From Chromobacterium haemolyticum (GTDB taxonomy: Bacteria > Pseudomonadota > Gammaproteobacteria > Burkholderiales > Chromobacteriaceae), in assembly GCF_002081825.1 (NCBI RefSeq), contig NZ_MUKU01000020.1:30504-94503 (forward strand): 64,000 nucleotides of DNA. Reading direction: 5' to 3'. The notes beneath the pieces are model-generated. The model saw nothing but the letters and a program-made list of their open reading frames with translations. It ran no database searches and was not told the origin of the DNA. This document shows, in pieces, positions 1 through 8,237 of this stretch (position 1 is its first letter; each line of letters opens with the position of its first letter). The position numbers and the translations under genes were made by a program.

Positions 1-88
1 GCCGCCGGCACAGCCAGTGATAGGCGGCGTCGATATTATCATCGGCGGCCATGCGCTGGATCAGGGAGAGCGTCATCCCTGGCAGCAT
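1..88 (-). CDS. Partial minus-strand reading frame at the left edge, possibly a reverse transcriptase-family N-terminus
   Basis: An open frame enters from the left edge. It can start at ATG 88 or, more conservatively, ATG 76, giving MTLSLIQRMAADDN and then a stretch containing AAYHWLCRR. The wording resembles the N-termini of group II intron-like or stand-alone reverse transcriptases, but only about 25-29 residues are visible. That is too little to assign a family. No strong ribosome binding site precedes either ATG. It faces away from the tape-measure-like gene, and repeat R1 lies between them. Confidence 0.25.
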   Translation of the reverse strand, partial: MLPGMTLSLIQRMAADDNIDAAYHWLCRR

Positions 89-140
89 AAGCGTTGTTGC
101 TGGGTAGGGCCAGGGTGGTGCGAGTGATATTTTGATCTAA

Positions 141-280
141 GAGCCAGTTCAAAGTCTGCTGCGCTTCGGCGATACGGCGTTAAAAACAAGCTCAAAATGC
201 TCATGTACCACTTGTACATTCCGCTTTTTCGCTCGTTTTCGTCTTGTCTCGCTCTTGCTCGCGAGACTTTGAACAGGTTC
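141..280 (+). repeat. Dispersed foldback element R1 (MITE-like), variant ends
   Basis: Left end GAGCCAGTTCAAAGTCTGC, right end reading GCGAGACTTTGAACAGGTTC. Both ends carry GTTCAAAGTCT instead of the GTTTACGATCT of the other copies, so the inverted repeat is kept although its sequence differs. The core ATGCTCATGTACCA, the GTACATTCCGCTTTT block and CTTGTCTCGCTCTTGCTCGCGAG match R2-R7. It is flanked by CTAAG on both sides. It ends 16 nt before the start of the tape-measure-like gene. Confidence 0.85.
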
Positions 281-296
281 TAAGAAAAGGAAGCAT

Positions 297-1718
297 GTGT
301 CCCACTCTCCCGCTCGCATTCAGCGTTTTAGCCTGCAACTGAGCACACCCGCTGTGCTGGCCCAGTCGCTGCTGCCCCGCGGCCGTCGGCTGTTGCAGCC
401 TAGCTTATTGGCTCAAATAGGCTTGCTGTTAAGACGCTATCCGCCGTTCCCCGAGCCACTGGCTTGCCTGAGGCTGGATCTGGGCGTGCTGCAGAATGCG
501 CAGTTTGAAACCGAGCTGCCGCGTAGGTTGCTGGCGGCTTTGCAGACGCAGCTGGATCAGCAGCTTGCCGAGGCTGAGGGCGGGCCGCGGCCGGTCTCCG
601 CGTCCTTGCCGGCCCGGTATTGGTCTGGCGGCGTTGGCACGGAGTGGTGGCCGGAGGGCGAGCGACCGGATCCCTCTTTTGATGGCGCTGCCGATGCGAG
701 GCTGCCGTCATCCGGTGCGGCGCCGCTGCTGAAGCCAGCAGACGAGGGCCATGGCGGTAGCGAGGCGTGGCCGCCTGGCTTGGCGAGCAGAGAGGGCAGC
801 GGAGACGAGCCGGTAAGGGCCGCCGCGTGGCCGGAAGCGCTGTCGCTGGCGGATTGGCGGCAGTATCTGTACAGCGGCTATGCTCCGCCCCCGCTGCGGC
901 AGGTGCTTAAGACAGGTTCAGACCACTGGCTGCGGGCCTTGTTGGCGGCAGACCTTCAGTCCAGCCGTGCTCTGCTGGCCCGCCTGTGTTTGCAAGCTAC
1001 GCCGCTGGCGCGGATCATCGCGGAATTTGCCGCGCCCGTGTATGAGGTCTTGCTGGCACCGTCAACGGGGGAGCGATTGACAGCAACAGATGTTGACCTG
1101 GCCGCCGCTTTGTCGTCAGCGGCATGGTGGCAAACATCACAAGCCGTGTCGCGATGTGAGGAGGTAAGCGATACCACCCAGGGAGACGCGTTATCAGGAT
1201 GCTTGGCGGCGTTGCCACCGCGGATGGAGGTGGATAACGCGGGCTTGCTACTGCTATGGCCCTTATTACCGACCTGGCTGCGGCGCTGGGGCTTTCTGGA
1301 GCAGGATGGTTTTGTCAGCACGGCGGCCCAAGCGCAGGCGATAACCTGTTTGGACGCCTGGTTGTGGCGTGATTCGGCCCGCGCGGAATGGCGTACACCC
1401 TTCACCAAATTGCTGTGCGGCTGGCCTTTGGAGCAGCCCTTGGGTCCATGGGCACGGCCGGAGGACGACTGGCTGAGCAGCCTGGATGAGCTGCTGCATG
1501 AGGCCTTGGCGATGGTGCCCAGCTGGCGGCGTTGCGGCGTGCAGGATATCCGCCACTGGTTTTTGCAGCGTCCCGGCGTGTTGATGGCGCGGGATGGGCA
1601 TTGGCAACTGGATATTGAGGCCGAGGCCTATGATATTTTATTGCGTGATTTTCCATGGCCGATTAAGCAACTGAGTTTGCCCTGGATGGCGCAAAGCATA
1701 ACGGTGAACTGGGGCTGA
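297..1718 (+). CDS. Contractile injection system tape-measure-like protein (CIS_TMP family)
   Basis: 473 aa. The start is GTG 297, preceded by AAGGAA at good spacing; an ATG at 295 is in another frame. The N-terminus (RIQRFSLQLSTP, then LRLDLGVLQNAQFETELPRRL) and the C-terminus (WQLDIEAEAYDILLRDFPW, then IKQLSLPWM and VNWG) match the two conserved ends of the tape-measure family of extracellular contractile injection systems (Afp14/PVC14-like), recognised from memory. The middle (residues about 90-200) is low-complexity and rich in Pro, Gly and Ala. In those systems the protein sets tail length. Here no sheath, tube, spike, baseplate or Afp15-type ATPase gene is next to it: the next gene is the housekeeping zapE. 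It is therefore either the last gene of a cluster left of the window or an orphan. Confidence 0.72.
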   Translation: MSHSPARIQRFSLQLSTPAVLAQSLLPRGRRLLQPSLLAQIGLLLRRYPPFPEPLACLRLDLGVLQNAQFETELPRRLLAALQTQLDQQLAEAEGGPRPVSASLPARYWSGGVGTEWWPEGERPDPSFDGAADARLPSSGAAPLLKPADEGHGGSEAWPPGLASREGSGDEPVRAAAWPEALSLADWRQYLYSGYAPPPLRQVLKTGSDHWLRALLAADLQSSRALLARLCLQATPLARIIAEFAAPVYEVLLAPSTGERLTATDVDLAAALSSAAWWQTSQAVSRCEEVSDTTQGDALSGCLAALPPRMEVDNAGLLLLWPLLPTWLRRWGFLEQDGFVSTAAQAQAITCLDAWLWRDSARAEWRTPFTKLLCGWPLEQPLGPWARPEDDWLSSLDELLHEALAMVPSWRRCGVQDIRHWFLQRPGVLMARDGHWQLDIEAEAYDILLRDFPWPIKQLSLPWMAQSITVNWG

Positions 1719-1805
1719 TCGGGAAAACGATGCGGAGTCGCATGGTGTATACCGTGCCGATGCTGGGGCTGGTTTTTATTTGGCGCGGGTCATAGTTTGG
1801 GTTTT

Positions 1806-1833
1806 TTGCCCACAGGTCCAAACGGGGTATGAT
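1806..1833 (+). promoter_or_regulatory. Possible sigma-70 promoter for zapE
   Basis: TTGCCC at 1806-1811 and TATGAT at 1828-1833 with a 16-nt spacer, 41 nt before the zapE ATG. The -35 match is only moderate. Confidence 0.4.
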
Positions 1834-1874
1834 GTCAGGCCGTACGTTTATTGCGCTTGCACACTCCGCCGCCC

Positions 1875-3038
1875 ATGTCTCAGCACACTTTCTCCCCGGA
1901 TGGGAACGCCCATCTCAGCCCCAAGGCCTGGTATCAGGCCGCCAGCGAAAAACCCGGTTTCATTCACGACGCGGCCCAGGCCGCGGCGATCGAGGAGCTG
2001 GACCTGCTGTGGCACCAGCTGGTGGAGTTCAAGAACAAGCGCAACCGCTTCCTCGGGCGCAGCCTGCGCAGCCCGGACGTGCCCAAGGGCCTGTATTTTT
2101 GGGGCGGGGTGGGGCGCGGCAAGAGCTTTCTGATGGACGCCTTCTACGCCTGCGTGCCTTACCGCCGCAAGCGCCGCATTCATTTCCACAATTTCATGGC
2201 CGAGGTGCACCGCGAGCTGCGCGCGCTGGCGGGCAGCAAGGACCCGCTGCTGGCCTATGCCGACAAGATCGCGCGCGACACTCGCCTGCTGTGCTTCGAT
2301 GAATTCCACGTCAGCGACATCGCCGACGCGATGATGCTGGGCCGACTGCTGTCGGCCTTGTTCGAGCGCGGCGTGGTGTTGGTCACCACTTCCAATTACG
2401 CGCCGGATAGTCTCTATCCCAATGGCCTGCAACGGCAGAACTTCCTGCCCACCATCGAGTTGATCAAGCGCGAGCTGAAAGTGCTGAACGTGGACGGCGG
2501 CAACGACTACCGGCTGCGCGAGCTGACGCGCGAACCGCTGTTCATGGTGCCCGCTGACGCGGCCAACGAGGAGAAGATGGAGCAGCTGTTCCAGCGCCTG
2601 AGCCACGGCGTGGAGCAGAAAAAACGCTCCATTGAGGTGCTGGGCCGCGAGATTCCGGTCAAGCGCCTGGCCGCCGGGGTGATCTGGTTTGATTTCCTGG
2701 CCCTGTGCGACGGCCCGCGCGCGCAGACCGATTATCTGGAAATCGCCACCGAATACCATACCGTCTTCGTCAGCGGCATCCCCAGGATCACCGCGCGCGA
2801 GGCGTCCATCGCCCGCCGCTTCACCTGGCTGGTGGACGTGTTCTACGACAACCGCGTCAAGCTGGTGGCCTCCGCCGCCGCCGAGCCGGAACAGCTGTAC
2901 ACCGAAGGGGTGCAGGCCGGCGAATTCTTCCGCACCGCCAGCCGGCTGACCGAGATGCAGTCGCGCAGCTATCTGGAACTGCCGCACCAGTCCGTCGGCC
3001 AGACTCACGACCAGCCGCCGGCCGGCGTGGTGCTGTAA
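1875..3038 (+). CDS. zapE: Cell division protein ZapE (AFG1-like P-loop ATPase)
   Basis: 387 aa from ATG 1875; a TTG 24 nt upstream is in frame but gives a non-conserved extension. Walker A GGVGRGKS is at residues 77-84 and Walker B LLCFDEFHVSD at about 138-148. The arginine-rich RRKRRIHFHNFM segment and the TTSNYAPDSLYPNGLQR sensor region are typical of ZapE/AFG1. ZapE is a cytoplasmic ATPase that associates with FtsZ rings during constriction and is a homologue of mitochondrial AFG1. Length agrees with the family (about 375 aa). It stands at the start of a short plus-strand group with the glycosylase-like gene 12 nt downstream. Confidence 0.95.
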   Translation: MSQHTFSPDGNAHLSPKAWYQAASEKPGFIHDAAQAAAIEELDLLWHQLVEFKNKRNRFLGRSLRSPDVPKGLYFWGGVGRGKSFLMDAFYACVPYRRKRRIHFHNFMAEVHRELRALAGSKDPLLAYADKIARDTRLLCFDEFHVSDIADAMMLGRLLSALFERGVVLVTTSNYAPDSLYPNGLQRQNFLPTIELIKRELKVLNVDGGNDYRLRELTREPLFMVPADAANEEKMEQLFQRLSHGVEQKKRSIEVLGREIPVKRLAAGVIWFDFLALCDGPRAQTDYLEIATEYHTVFVSGIPRITAREASIARRFTWLVDVFYDNRVKLVASAAAEPEQLYTEGVQAGEFFRTASRLTEMQSRSYLELPHQSVGQTHDQPPAGVVL

Positions 3039-3050
3039 ACGGCCGCGGAC

Positions 3051-3632
3051 GTGGACGCCGACGGCCTGCTGCAAGAAGTGCGCGCCTGTCGGCTGTGCGC
3101 GGACAGCCTGCCGCATGGCCCGCGCCCGGTGCTGCAATGGCATCCGGACGCGCGCATCCTGATTGCCGGCCAGGCGCCGGGGCGGCGCGTGCACGCGTCC
3201 GGCCTGCCGTTCGACGATCCCAGCGGCGAGCGCTTGCGCGACTGGCTGGGCGTGGACAAGACGGTGTTTTACGATGAGACCCGCATCGCCATCCTGCCGA
3301 TGGCTTTCTGTTACCCCGGCACCGGGAAGTCCGGCGATCTGCCGCCGCCGCCGCAATGCGCGGCTGCCTGGCGCCAGCCCTTGCTGGCCGGCCTGCCTCA
3401 TCTGCAATTGACGATTTTGCTGGGCCAGTACGCGCAGCGTTATCACTTGCCGGGCCGTTATCCGCGGCTGACCGAGGCGGTGGAGCGCTGGCGCGAGCAC
3501 TGGCCGGCCTTGCTGCCCTTGCCGCACCCCAGCCCGCGTAATCAACTGTGGCTGCGCCGCCATCCCTGGTTCGAGGCCGAACTGCTGCCGGCTTTGCGGC
3601 AGAGGGTGGCAGAGGTGCTGGAGCGCGGCTGA
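3051..3632 (+). CDS. Uracil-DNA glycosylase superfamily protein, probably 4Fe-4S
   Basis: 193 aa, starting at GTG 3051, 12 nt behind zapE. The UDG-fold signatures are visible: GQAPGRRVHASGLPFDDPSG at residues 40-59 (motif 1 region) and the C-terminal HPSPRN motif. Four cysteines sit at 13, 16, 87 and 103, a C-x2-C-x70-C-x15-C spacing that matches the iron-sulfur ligand pattern of family 4 thermophile-type UDGs. The motif-1 residue after the first glycine is Gln rather than the Glu usual in family 4, so substrate range (uracil, other deaminated bases, or none) is open. The TGA stop directly abuts repeat R2. Confidence 0.8.
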   Translation: MDADGLLQEVRACRLCADSLPHGPRPVLQWHPDARILIAGQAPGRRVHASGLPFDDPSGERLRDWLGVDKTVFYDETRIAILPMAFCYPGTGKSGDLPPPPQCAAAWRQPLLAGLPHLQLTILLGQYAQRYHLPGRYPRLTEAVERWREHWPALLPLPHPSPRNQLWLRRHPWFEAELLPALRQRVAEVLERG

Positions 3633-3775
3633 GAACCTGTTTACGATCTGCTGCGCGCTGTGAAACGTGGCTCGGTGAGTGCAACTTCGAAATGCTCATG
3701 TACCACGTGTACATTCCGCTTTCTCAGCCGTTTTCGCCTTGTCTCGCGCTAGCTCGCGAGATCGTAAACACGTTC
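3633..3775 (+). repeat. Dispersed foldback element R2
   Basis: Begins immediately after the TGA of the glycosylase gene (CTGA then GAACCTGTTTACGATCTGC) and ends AGATCGTAAACACGTTC followed by CTAAG. The 17-nt ends are inverted repeats. The centre holds ATGTAC/GTACAT and a CCGCTTTCTCAGC hairpin. Short frames through it (MLMYHVYIPLSQ-like) recur in every copy because the DNA is repeated, not because a protein is encoded. Confidence 0.92.
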
Positions 3776-3816
3776 TAAGCACTATTCACCATCAATGGTT
3801 TTCCAAGGAGGCTGCA

Positions 3817-4713
3817 ATGTGGCGACGCTGGATCTGGAATGGCAAGCAATGGTTGTTTGACTGGGGCGTGCGCCAGCAGCGGCGCTGGGCCGGGCTAAAG
3901 CCGCGGCGGCGCAGGCTGGAGCAGGGTGAGTTGAGCTGGTTGGAGCGCGCGGCGCCGGCCGGCGCGCCGGTGCTGGTGTTGTTGCATGGCTTTGGCGCGG
4001 AAAAGGATCATTGGGCGATGCTGGCGCGTCGCCTGCCCAAGATGTTCCGCCTGATCGCGCCGGATTTGCCCGGCCACGGCGATAGCATGTCCGGTCTGGA
4101 CATCAGCTACCGGGTGGAGGCGCAGGCGGATCGGCTGCGCGCCTTTCTGGATGTCTGGGGCGTGGAGCATGTCCACTTGATCGGCAATTCCATGGGCGGC
4201 GCCATCGCCGCCAACTTCACCGCGCGCTATCCGCGGCAGGTGGCCAGCCTGACCTTGTTGAATGCCGCCGGCGCCGGCGACAGCGCCAGTGAAATGGCGG
4301 AGTGGTGGCGGCGCAGCGGCGAGAACCCGCTGCTGGGCATGACTAGCGCGGACGGGGTGCGGGCGATGCTGGACTGGGCGATGTACCAGCCGCCGCCGGT
4401 GCCCGGCTTCGCCATCGAGGTGACGGCGGCGCGCAAGGCGGAACGCGTCGAGGTGGAGCGCAAGATTTTCGACGATCTGTTGGACAGCGTGGACCAGCGG
4501 CCCTTGCTGGCAAGCATTCAGACGCCGACCTTGATCGTCTGGGGCCGAGAGGACCGCATCCTGCACGTGGAGGACGCGGATTGCTTCGCCGCCGCCATCG
4601 CCGGCAGCGAGAAGCGGGTGCTGGAGCGGGTGGGCCATCTGCCGATGATGGAACAGCCGCGCCGGGTGGCGGAGTTGTGGCTGGATTTTGCGCGGCGGCA
4701 AGCCGGCGTCTGA
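3817..4713 (+). CDS. Alpha/beta hydrolase
   Basis: 298 aa from ATG 3817, chosen because AAGGAG lies 6 nt upstream; the longer frame reads back through repeat R2. The oxyanion motif HGFG is at 57-60, nucleophile elbow GNSMGG with Ser125, acid Asp246 in GREDRIL and His274 in GHLPMMEQP, so the catalytic triad is complete. The N-terminal 25 residues (WRRWIWNGKQWLFDW) are basic and aromatic and may bind membrane. This architecture is common in lipase/esterase and C-C hydrolase relatives; the substrate cannot be told. It is monocistronic, with R2 in front and a fragment of the same repeat right at its stop codon. Confidence 0.85.
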   Translation: MWRRWIWNGKQWLFDWGVRQQRRWAGLKPRRRRLEQGELSWLERAAPAGAPVLVLLHGFGAEKDHWAMLARRLPKMFRLIAPDLPGHGDSMSGLDISYRVEAQADRLRAFLDVWGVEHVHLIGNSMGGAIAANFTARYPRQVASLTLLNAAGAGDSASEMAEWWRRSGENPLLGMTSADGVRAMLDWAMYQPPPVPGFAIEVTAARKAERVEVERKIFDDLLDSVDQRPLLASIQTPTLIVWGREDRILHVEDADCFAAAIAGSEKRVLERVGHLPMMEQPRRVAELWLDFARRQAGV

Positions 4714-4726
4714 GAGTCTGTTTCCA
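4714..4726 (+). repeat. Fragment of the R-element left end
   Basis: GAGTCTGTTTCC directly follows the TGA stop of the hydrolase (CTGA then GAGTCTG), as the left ends of R2, R4 and R5 follow their genes. No right end is visible before the converging MFS gene, so this looks like a decayed copy. Confidence 0.4.
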
Positions 4727-4771
4727 AGCGCCGCGAGCGGCACGACTCCCCCGTCTTGACGCCGCCAGCCC

Positions 4772-6046
4772 TCAAGCCGCCGGCCTGGCTTGTGTTTGAG
4801 CCGTCGTGACGGCGTCCCCTCGCAGCAAGGCCAGGCCACAGGCGATCACCACCACCTGGGTGCCTATCAGGCTGGCGAAGCCCATGGTGAAACCGCCGCC
4901 GCTGTCGCCGCTGAGGCTGATCAACCAGCCCATGAGCACGGGCATGAAGCCGGCGCTTAGGCCGCCGACGCCGTTGGTGATGCCAAAGGCGCAGGCCACG
5001 TGCTCCGGCTGAGCATAGTGCTGAATGGTGCTGGGGATGGCCGGGCTTTGCAGCCCCCAGCACAGGCCGGCGGCGGTGAGGCAGTAAGCGGCCGTGTAAC
5101 GGTCCGCGCTGTTGATCGCCAGCAGCACCGCCAGCGCCACGCCCAGGCTGGCCAGGATGAAGATCAGCGGCACGCGGCGGCGCGGAATCAGGTCCAGCAG
5201 CAGGCCGCCCAGCAGCACGCCCAGCACCACCGCGTATTGCGGCAGCGATGCCAGCCAGCCCATTTCCCGCAGCGAAAAGCCGCGTGCTTGTTGCAGATAC
5301 GCCGGCAGCCAGTTGCTGCTGCCCCATAAATAGGCGAGGAAGGCGGCGGTGAGCGCGGTCATGGTCAGGATGTGGCGGGTGTGGAAGGCCCCCCGGAACA
5401 GATCGGCCACGGTGGCGAGCGCGGCGCGCGGGGACTCCGGCCGCGGCAAGGCGGCGTAAGAGGCGGGCATGCGCACGAAGGCCAGCACCAGCGGCACGCC
5501 CAGCAGCACATTGAGCAGACCCAGCAGGTGGAAGGACGATTCCCAGTCCAGCAGCGCCACGGTGTAGCCGATCAGCGGATAGCCGACGGCCAGCCCGAGG
5601 CCGGTGCCCATATTGAACAGGGCGTTGGGCTTGCCGCTTTCCCCGCTGTCGAAGTGGGCCTTGATATAGGAGGAGCCCAGCGCGAACAGCGGCCCTTCGG
5701 CGAAGCCGAGCAGCGCGCGCGACGTCAGCAACATGCCGTAGCTGTTGAACCAGGGCGAAACAAAGGTGATCAGCCCCCAAAGGCACAGCCCGTAGATCAG
5801 GCTGCGGCGCACGCCGAACAAAGCGGCGCAAAATGGGGTGAACAGGATGGCGGACAGGCCGTAACCGGCCATGAAGGCGGTGGCCAGCAGCCCTTGCGCG
5901 CCGCGATCGTGCACGGTGATGCCCAGGTGGCGCAGAAAGTCGTTCTGGGTGATCAGCACCGCGATATTGATCCGGTCGACGTAGGAAATGGCGACCACCA
6001 GGAACAGCGTGGCCACGCCCAGCCAGCGTTGATTGCGTGTGTTCAT
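4772..6046 (-). CDS. MFS transporter, anion:cation symporter-like
   Basis: 424 aa, about 12 hydrophobic segments. The first contains the ISYVDRINIAVL signature typical of the ACS (anion:cation symporter, e.g. hexuronate/phthalate/vanillate) family of the major facilitator superfamily. The fourth segment holds LLTSRALLGFAEGPLFALGSSY, a common MFS motif. It is the last gene of the minus-strand catabolic cluster, 138 bp behind the reductase. By position it probably imports the cluster substrate across the inner membrane, with the Tsx/OmpK-like porin at the other end of the cluster serving the outer membrane. The substrate, probably a carboxylate, is inferred only. Confidence 0.88.
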   Translation of the reverse strand: MNTRNQRWLGVATLFLVVAISYVDRINIAVLITQNDFLRHLGITVHDRGAQGLLATAFMAGYGLSAILFTPFCAALFGVRRSLIYGLCLWGLITFVSPWFNSYGMLLTSRALLGFAEGPLFALGSSYIKAHFDSGESGKPNALFNMGTGLGLAVGYPLIGYTVALLDWESSFHLLGLLNVLLGVPLVLAFVRMPASYAALPRPESPRAALATVADLFRGAFHTRHILTMTALTAAFLAYLWGSSNWLPAYLQQARGFSLREMGWLASLPQYAVVLGVLLGGLLLDLIPRRRVPLIFILASLGVALAVLLAINSADRYTAAYCLTAAGLCWGLQSPAIPSTIQHYAQPEHVACAFGITNGVGGLSAGFMPVLMGWLISLSGDSGGGFTMGFASLIGTQVVVIACGLALLRGDAVTTAQTQARPAA

Positions 6047-6163
6047 TGCTCTTTCTCCTATTGCGTGGGGCGGTCTTGTCGCCGCTCGAGGCGCGCCGGC
6101 GGCGGGCGCAAAGGCTCCCCGCCGGCCCGCTTGGGGCCGGTTGTGGTGAAGGGGGAGACCGTC

Positions 6164-6180
6164 GCGCCCATCGCGGGCGC
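6164..6180 (-). other. GC-rich hairpin between reductase and MFS genes
   Basis: GCGCCC and GGGCGC separated by five bases, just after the reductase stop. No U-tract follows, so it may stabilise the upstream mRNA end or slow transcription rather than terminate it. Confidence 0.35.
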
Positions 6181-6184
6181 GCGT

Positions 6185-7144
6185 TTAGAGATCCAGGACC
6201 AGCTGCCGGCTCTTGCAGCCGGAGACGCAGATCATCATGGTTTTTCCGGCCTGGCGTTCGGCCGGGCTCAGCACCGAGTCGCGGTGCTCCGGCTCGCCGT
6301 CCAGCACCCGGGTTTCGCAAGCGCCGCAAATGCCTTCCCGGCAGCTGCAGTCCACCTTGACGCCGTGGGCCAGCAAGGCGTCGAGCAGCGATTGGCCGGC
6401 GGCCACATTGAGCTTGCGCCCGCTTTGGGCCAGCACCACTTCGTAGGGCGCGCGTTCGGCGGCGTCGGCCTGCGCGGCGGGCTTGGCGGCGAAGCGTTCG
6501 ATATGGACATGGGGCAGGGCCAGGTCCGCGCATATTTGCTCAAAGCTGTCCAGCATGAGGCCGGGGCCGCAGCAATAGAAATGGCTGTCGGCGGGGAAGC
6601 GCTGCAGAAAACCGGCGAGCTTGGGCGGGCAGCCGGCTTCGGCGTCGATATGCCAGTCTATCGGCTGGCCGCCGCGGGCGATGTCGTCGGCCAGGGCCGC
6701 CTGTTCGCGGGTGCGGGCGCAGTAGAGCAGGCTGACCGGCCGGCCCAGTTCGCGCATCCGCGCGTACATGCTGTAGATGGGGGTGATGCCGATGCCGCCG
6801 GCGATCAGCACGGTTTGGCCGGCGCTTTCTTCCAGCCGGAAATGATTGCGGGGCGCGGAAGCCGGCAGTTCCGCGCCGACGCGCAGCTGCTGATGGATGT
6901 AGAGAGAGCCGCCGCGGCTGGCGCGGTCCAGCTGGACGGCCACCACGTAGGCGCGCGGCGCGCAGCGCGGCGTGACCAGCGAGTAGCTGCGCGCCATGCC
7001 GTTGGGCAGGTGCAGATCGATGTGGGCGCCGGCCTCGGCTTGCGGCAGCGGGCCGCCGTCCGGCCGGGCCAGCTCCAGGCTGAGCACGCCGTCGGCTTCG
7101 CGACGCATCGCCTCCAGGCGCAGGGTGAGCAGGGTTTGAGTCAT
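6185..7144 (-). CDS. Oxygenase reductase, PDR/VanB type (FMN, NAD, 2Fe-2S)
   Basis: 319 aa with three domains in order: flavin-binding barrel with RSYSL at 52-56, NAD(P)-binding domain with GGIGITP at 116-122, and a C-terminal plant-type ferredoxin with Cys268, Cys273, Cys276 and Cys306 (C-x4-C-x2-C-x29-C). This is the phthalate dioxygenase reductase/vanillate demethylase reductase layout, which passes electrons from NAD(P)H to a Rieske oxygenase. The Rieske terminal component is 51 bp upstream, so the two almost certainly form one enzyme system without a separate ferredoxin. The FMN preference is inferred from the family. Confidence 0.93.
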   Translation of the reverse strand: MTQTLLTLRLEAMRREADGVLSLELARPDGGPLPQAEAGAHIDLHLPNGMARSYSLVTPRCAPRAYVVAVQLDRASRGGSLYIHQQLRVGAELPASAPRNHFRLEESAGQTVLIAGGIGITPIYSMYARMRELGRPVSLLYCARTREQAALADDIARGGQPIDWHIDAEAGCPPKLAGFLQRFPADSHFYCCGPGLMLDSFEQICADLALPHVHIERFAAKPAAQADAAERAPYEVVLAQSGRKLNVAAGQSLLDALLAHGVKVDCSCREGICGACETRVLDGEPEHRDSVLSPAERQAGKTMMICVSGCKSRQLVLDL

Positions 7145-7195
7145 GGCGGGATCTCGTTGCGGGCGCGGAGCGGCATGGCCGCTCCGACGCGGGGT

Positions 7196-8218
7196 TCAGC
7201 CTTGAGCGGCGGCCATTTGTTCGGCGGCGAGGCGGCGCAGATAGCGGCGCTGACGCACGATGCCCATATCGTGCTGGTACAGGAACTCCCGGTCCCAGGC
7301 GTCCAGCTCCATGTTTTCCAAGGCTACACGGTCTTGTTCCAGCACCTGCCAGTGGCGCGCCTCCAGCCGGTTTTTATACAGAAAGCGCCAGGTGTCGCGC
7401 TGCCAGCCGCTGACCTTGCGGCAGCGCCAGAACACCACGGCGCACAGTTCGCGGCTGATCGGGGTGTACATGCCGATGATGGTGAAGTTGCCGCCGGGGC
7501 CGCCGGTCTTGGGATAGGGGATTTCCAGCCGGTGCCACATCGCCGTGCCGTCGTCTATGAGTTCGGTCCAGTCGAAGTTGACGTTTTTTTGGCCGGTTTT
7601 TTCAAAGACGAAGCCTTGCTCCAGGTCCCGGATGGCGAATTCGGCCTGGCTGGCGCCCTCGGACATGGTGTGGGATTGCTTGTGCAGGAAGGCGCCGTGC
7701 ATCGGGTCCATCACATTGTCGGCCACGTAGCGGTAGTCGTTGCCCCATTCCACATAGCAGGGAAAGTGGCTCCATTCGTCGGAGTTCAGATACTCCGGCA
7801 GCCGCAGCGGAGGCGGCGCGTCCACCTCTTGGCTGGCGTTGTAGATGAAGATCATGCCGGCCTGCTCCTCCACGTGAAAAGCGCGAGCGGCCTTGGCGCC
7901 TTCCAGCTTGCAGCCGGGGCTGCCCGGCACCCGGGTGACGGTGCCGCGGCAGTCCACCTCCACGCCGTGATAGGCGCAGCCCAGGCGGTCTCCCAGCACA
8001 AAGCCCATGGACAGCGGCGCGCCGCGGTGCGGGCAGTGGTCTTCCAGGCAGTGGACCTTGCCGTTGGCCGGCTCGCGCCACAGCGCCAGCTTGTATCCGA
8101 GGCGGCGCAGGCTGACGGCGCGGTCGCCGACGAAGCGGGACGGACAGACCATGTGCCAGCGGTCTTTGAGGCCCTTGGCCAGATAGGCGTCGATTTGTTC
8201 CATGCTGAAATCGCTCAT
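7196..8218 (-). CDS. Rieske non-heme iron oxygenase, terminal (alpha) subunit
   Basis: 340 aa from ATG 8218, with GAGGAG shortly upstream; a longer frame to 8314 overlaps the small gene before it. Rieske cluster ligands are Cys62-x-His64 and Cys81-x2-His84. The mononuclear iron site is N168-x2-D171-x2-H174-x4-H179 (DNVMDPMHGAFLH). The overall pattern is of the one-component-type alpha subunit (vanillate O-demethylase/phthalate dioxygenase group, alpha only), consistent with the adjacent PDR-type reductase and the absence of a beta-subunit gene. It should hydroxylate or O-/N-dealkylate an aromatic substrate; which one is unknown. Confidence 0.93.
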   Translation of the reverse strand: MSDFSMEQIDAYLAKGLKDRWHMVCPSRFVGDRAVSLRRLGYKLALWREPANGKVHCLEDHCPHRGAPLSMGFVLGDRLGCAYHGVEVDCRGTVTRVPGSPGCKLEGAKAARAFHVEEQAGMIFIYNASQEVDAPPPLRLPEYLNSDEWSHFPCYVEWGNDYRYVADNVMDPMHGAFLHKQSHTMSEGASQAEFAIRDLEQGFVFEKTGQKNVNFDWTELIDDGTAMWHRLEIPYPKTGGPGGNFTIIGMYTPISRELCAVVFWRCRKVSGWQRDTWRFLYKNRLEARHWQVLEQDRVALENMELDAWDREFLYQHDMGIVRQRRYLRRLAAEQMAAAQG

Positions 8219-8237
8219 GATGTTCTCCTCTATGGGT

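Noticed and set aside
1851..3038. zapE as an Afp15-like ATPase of an injection system
   Set aside because: All motifs and the length are those of ZapE/AFG1. Its adjacency to the tape-measure-like gene is probably chance.
3679..3816. N-terminal extension of the hydrolase through R2 and other short frames in the repeats
   Set aside because: The sequence is repeat DNA. The same peptide-like stretch appears in several copies, and a proper ribosome binding site and ATG lie at 3805-3819.
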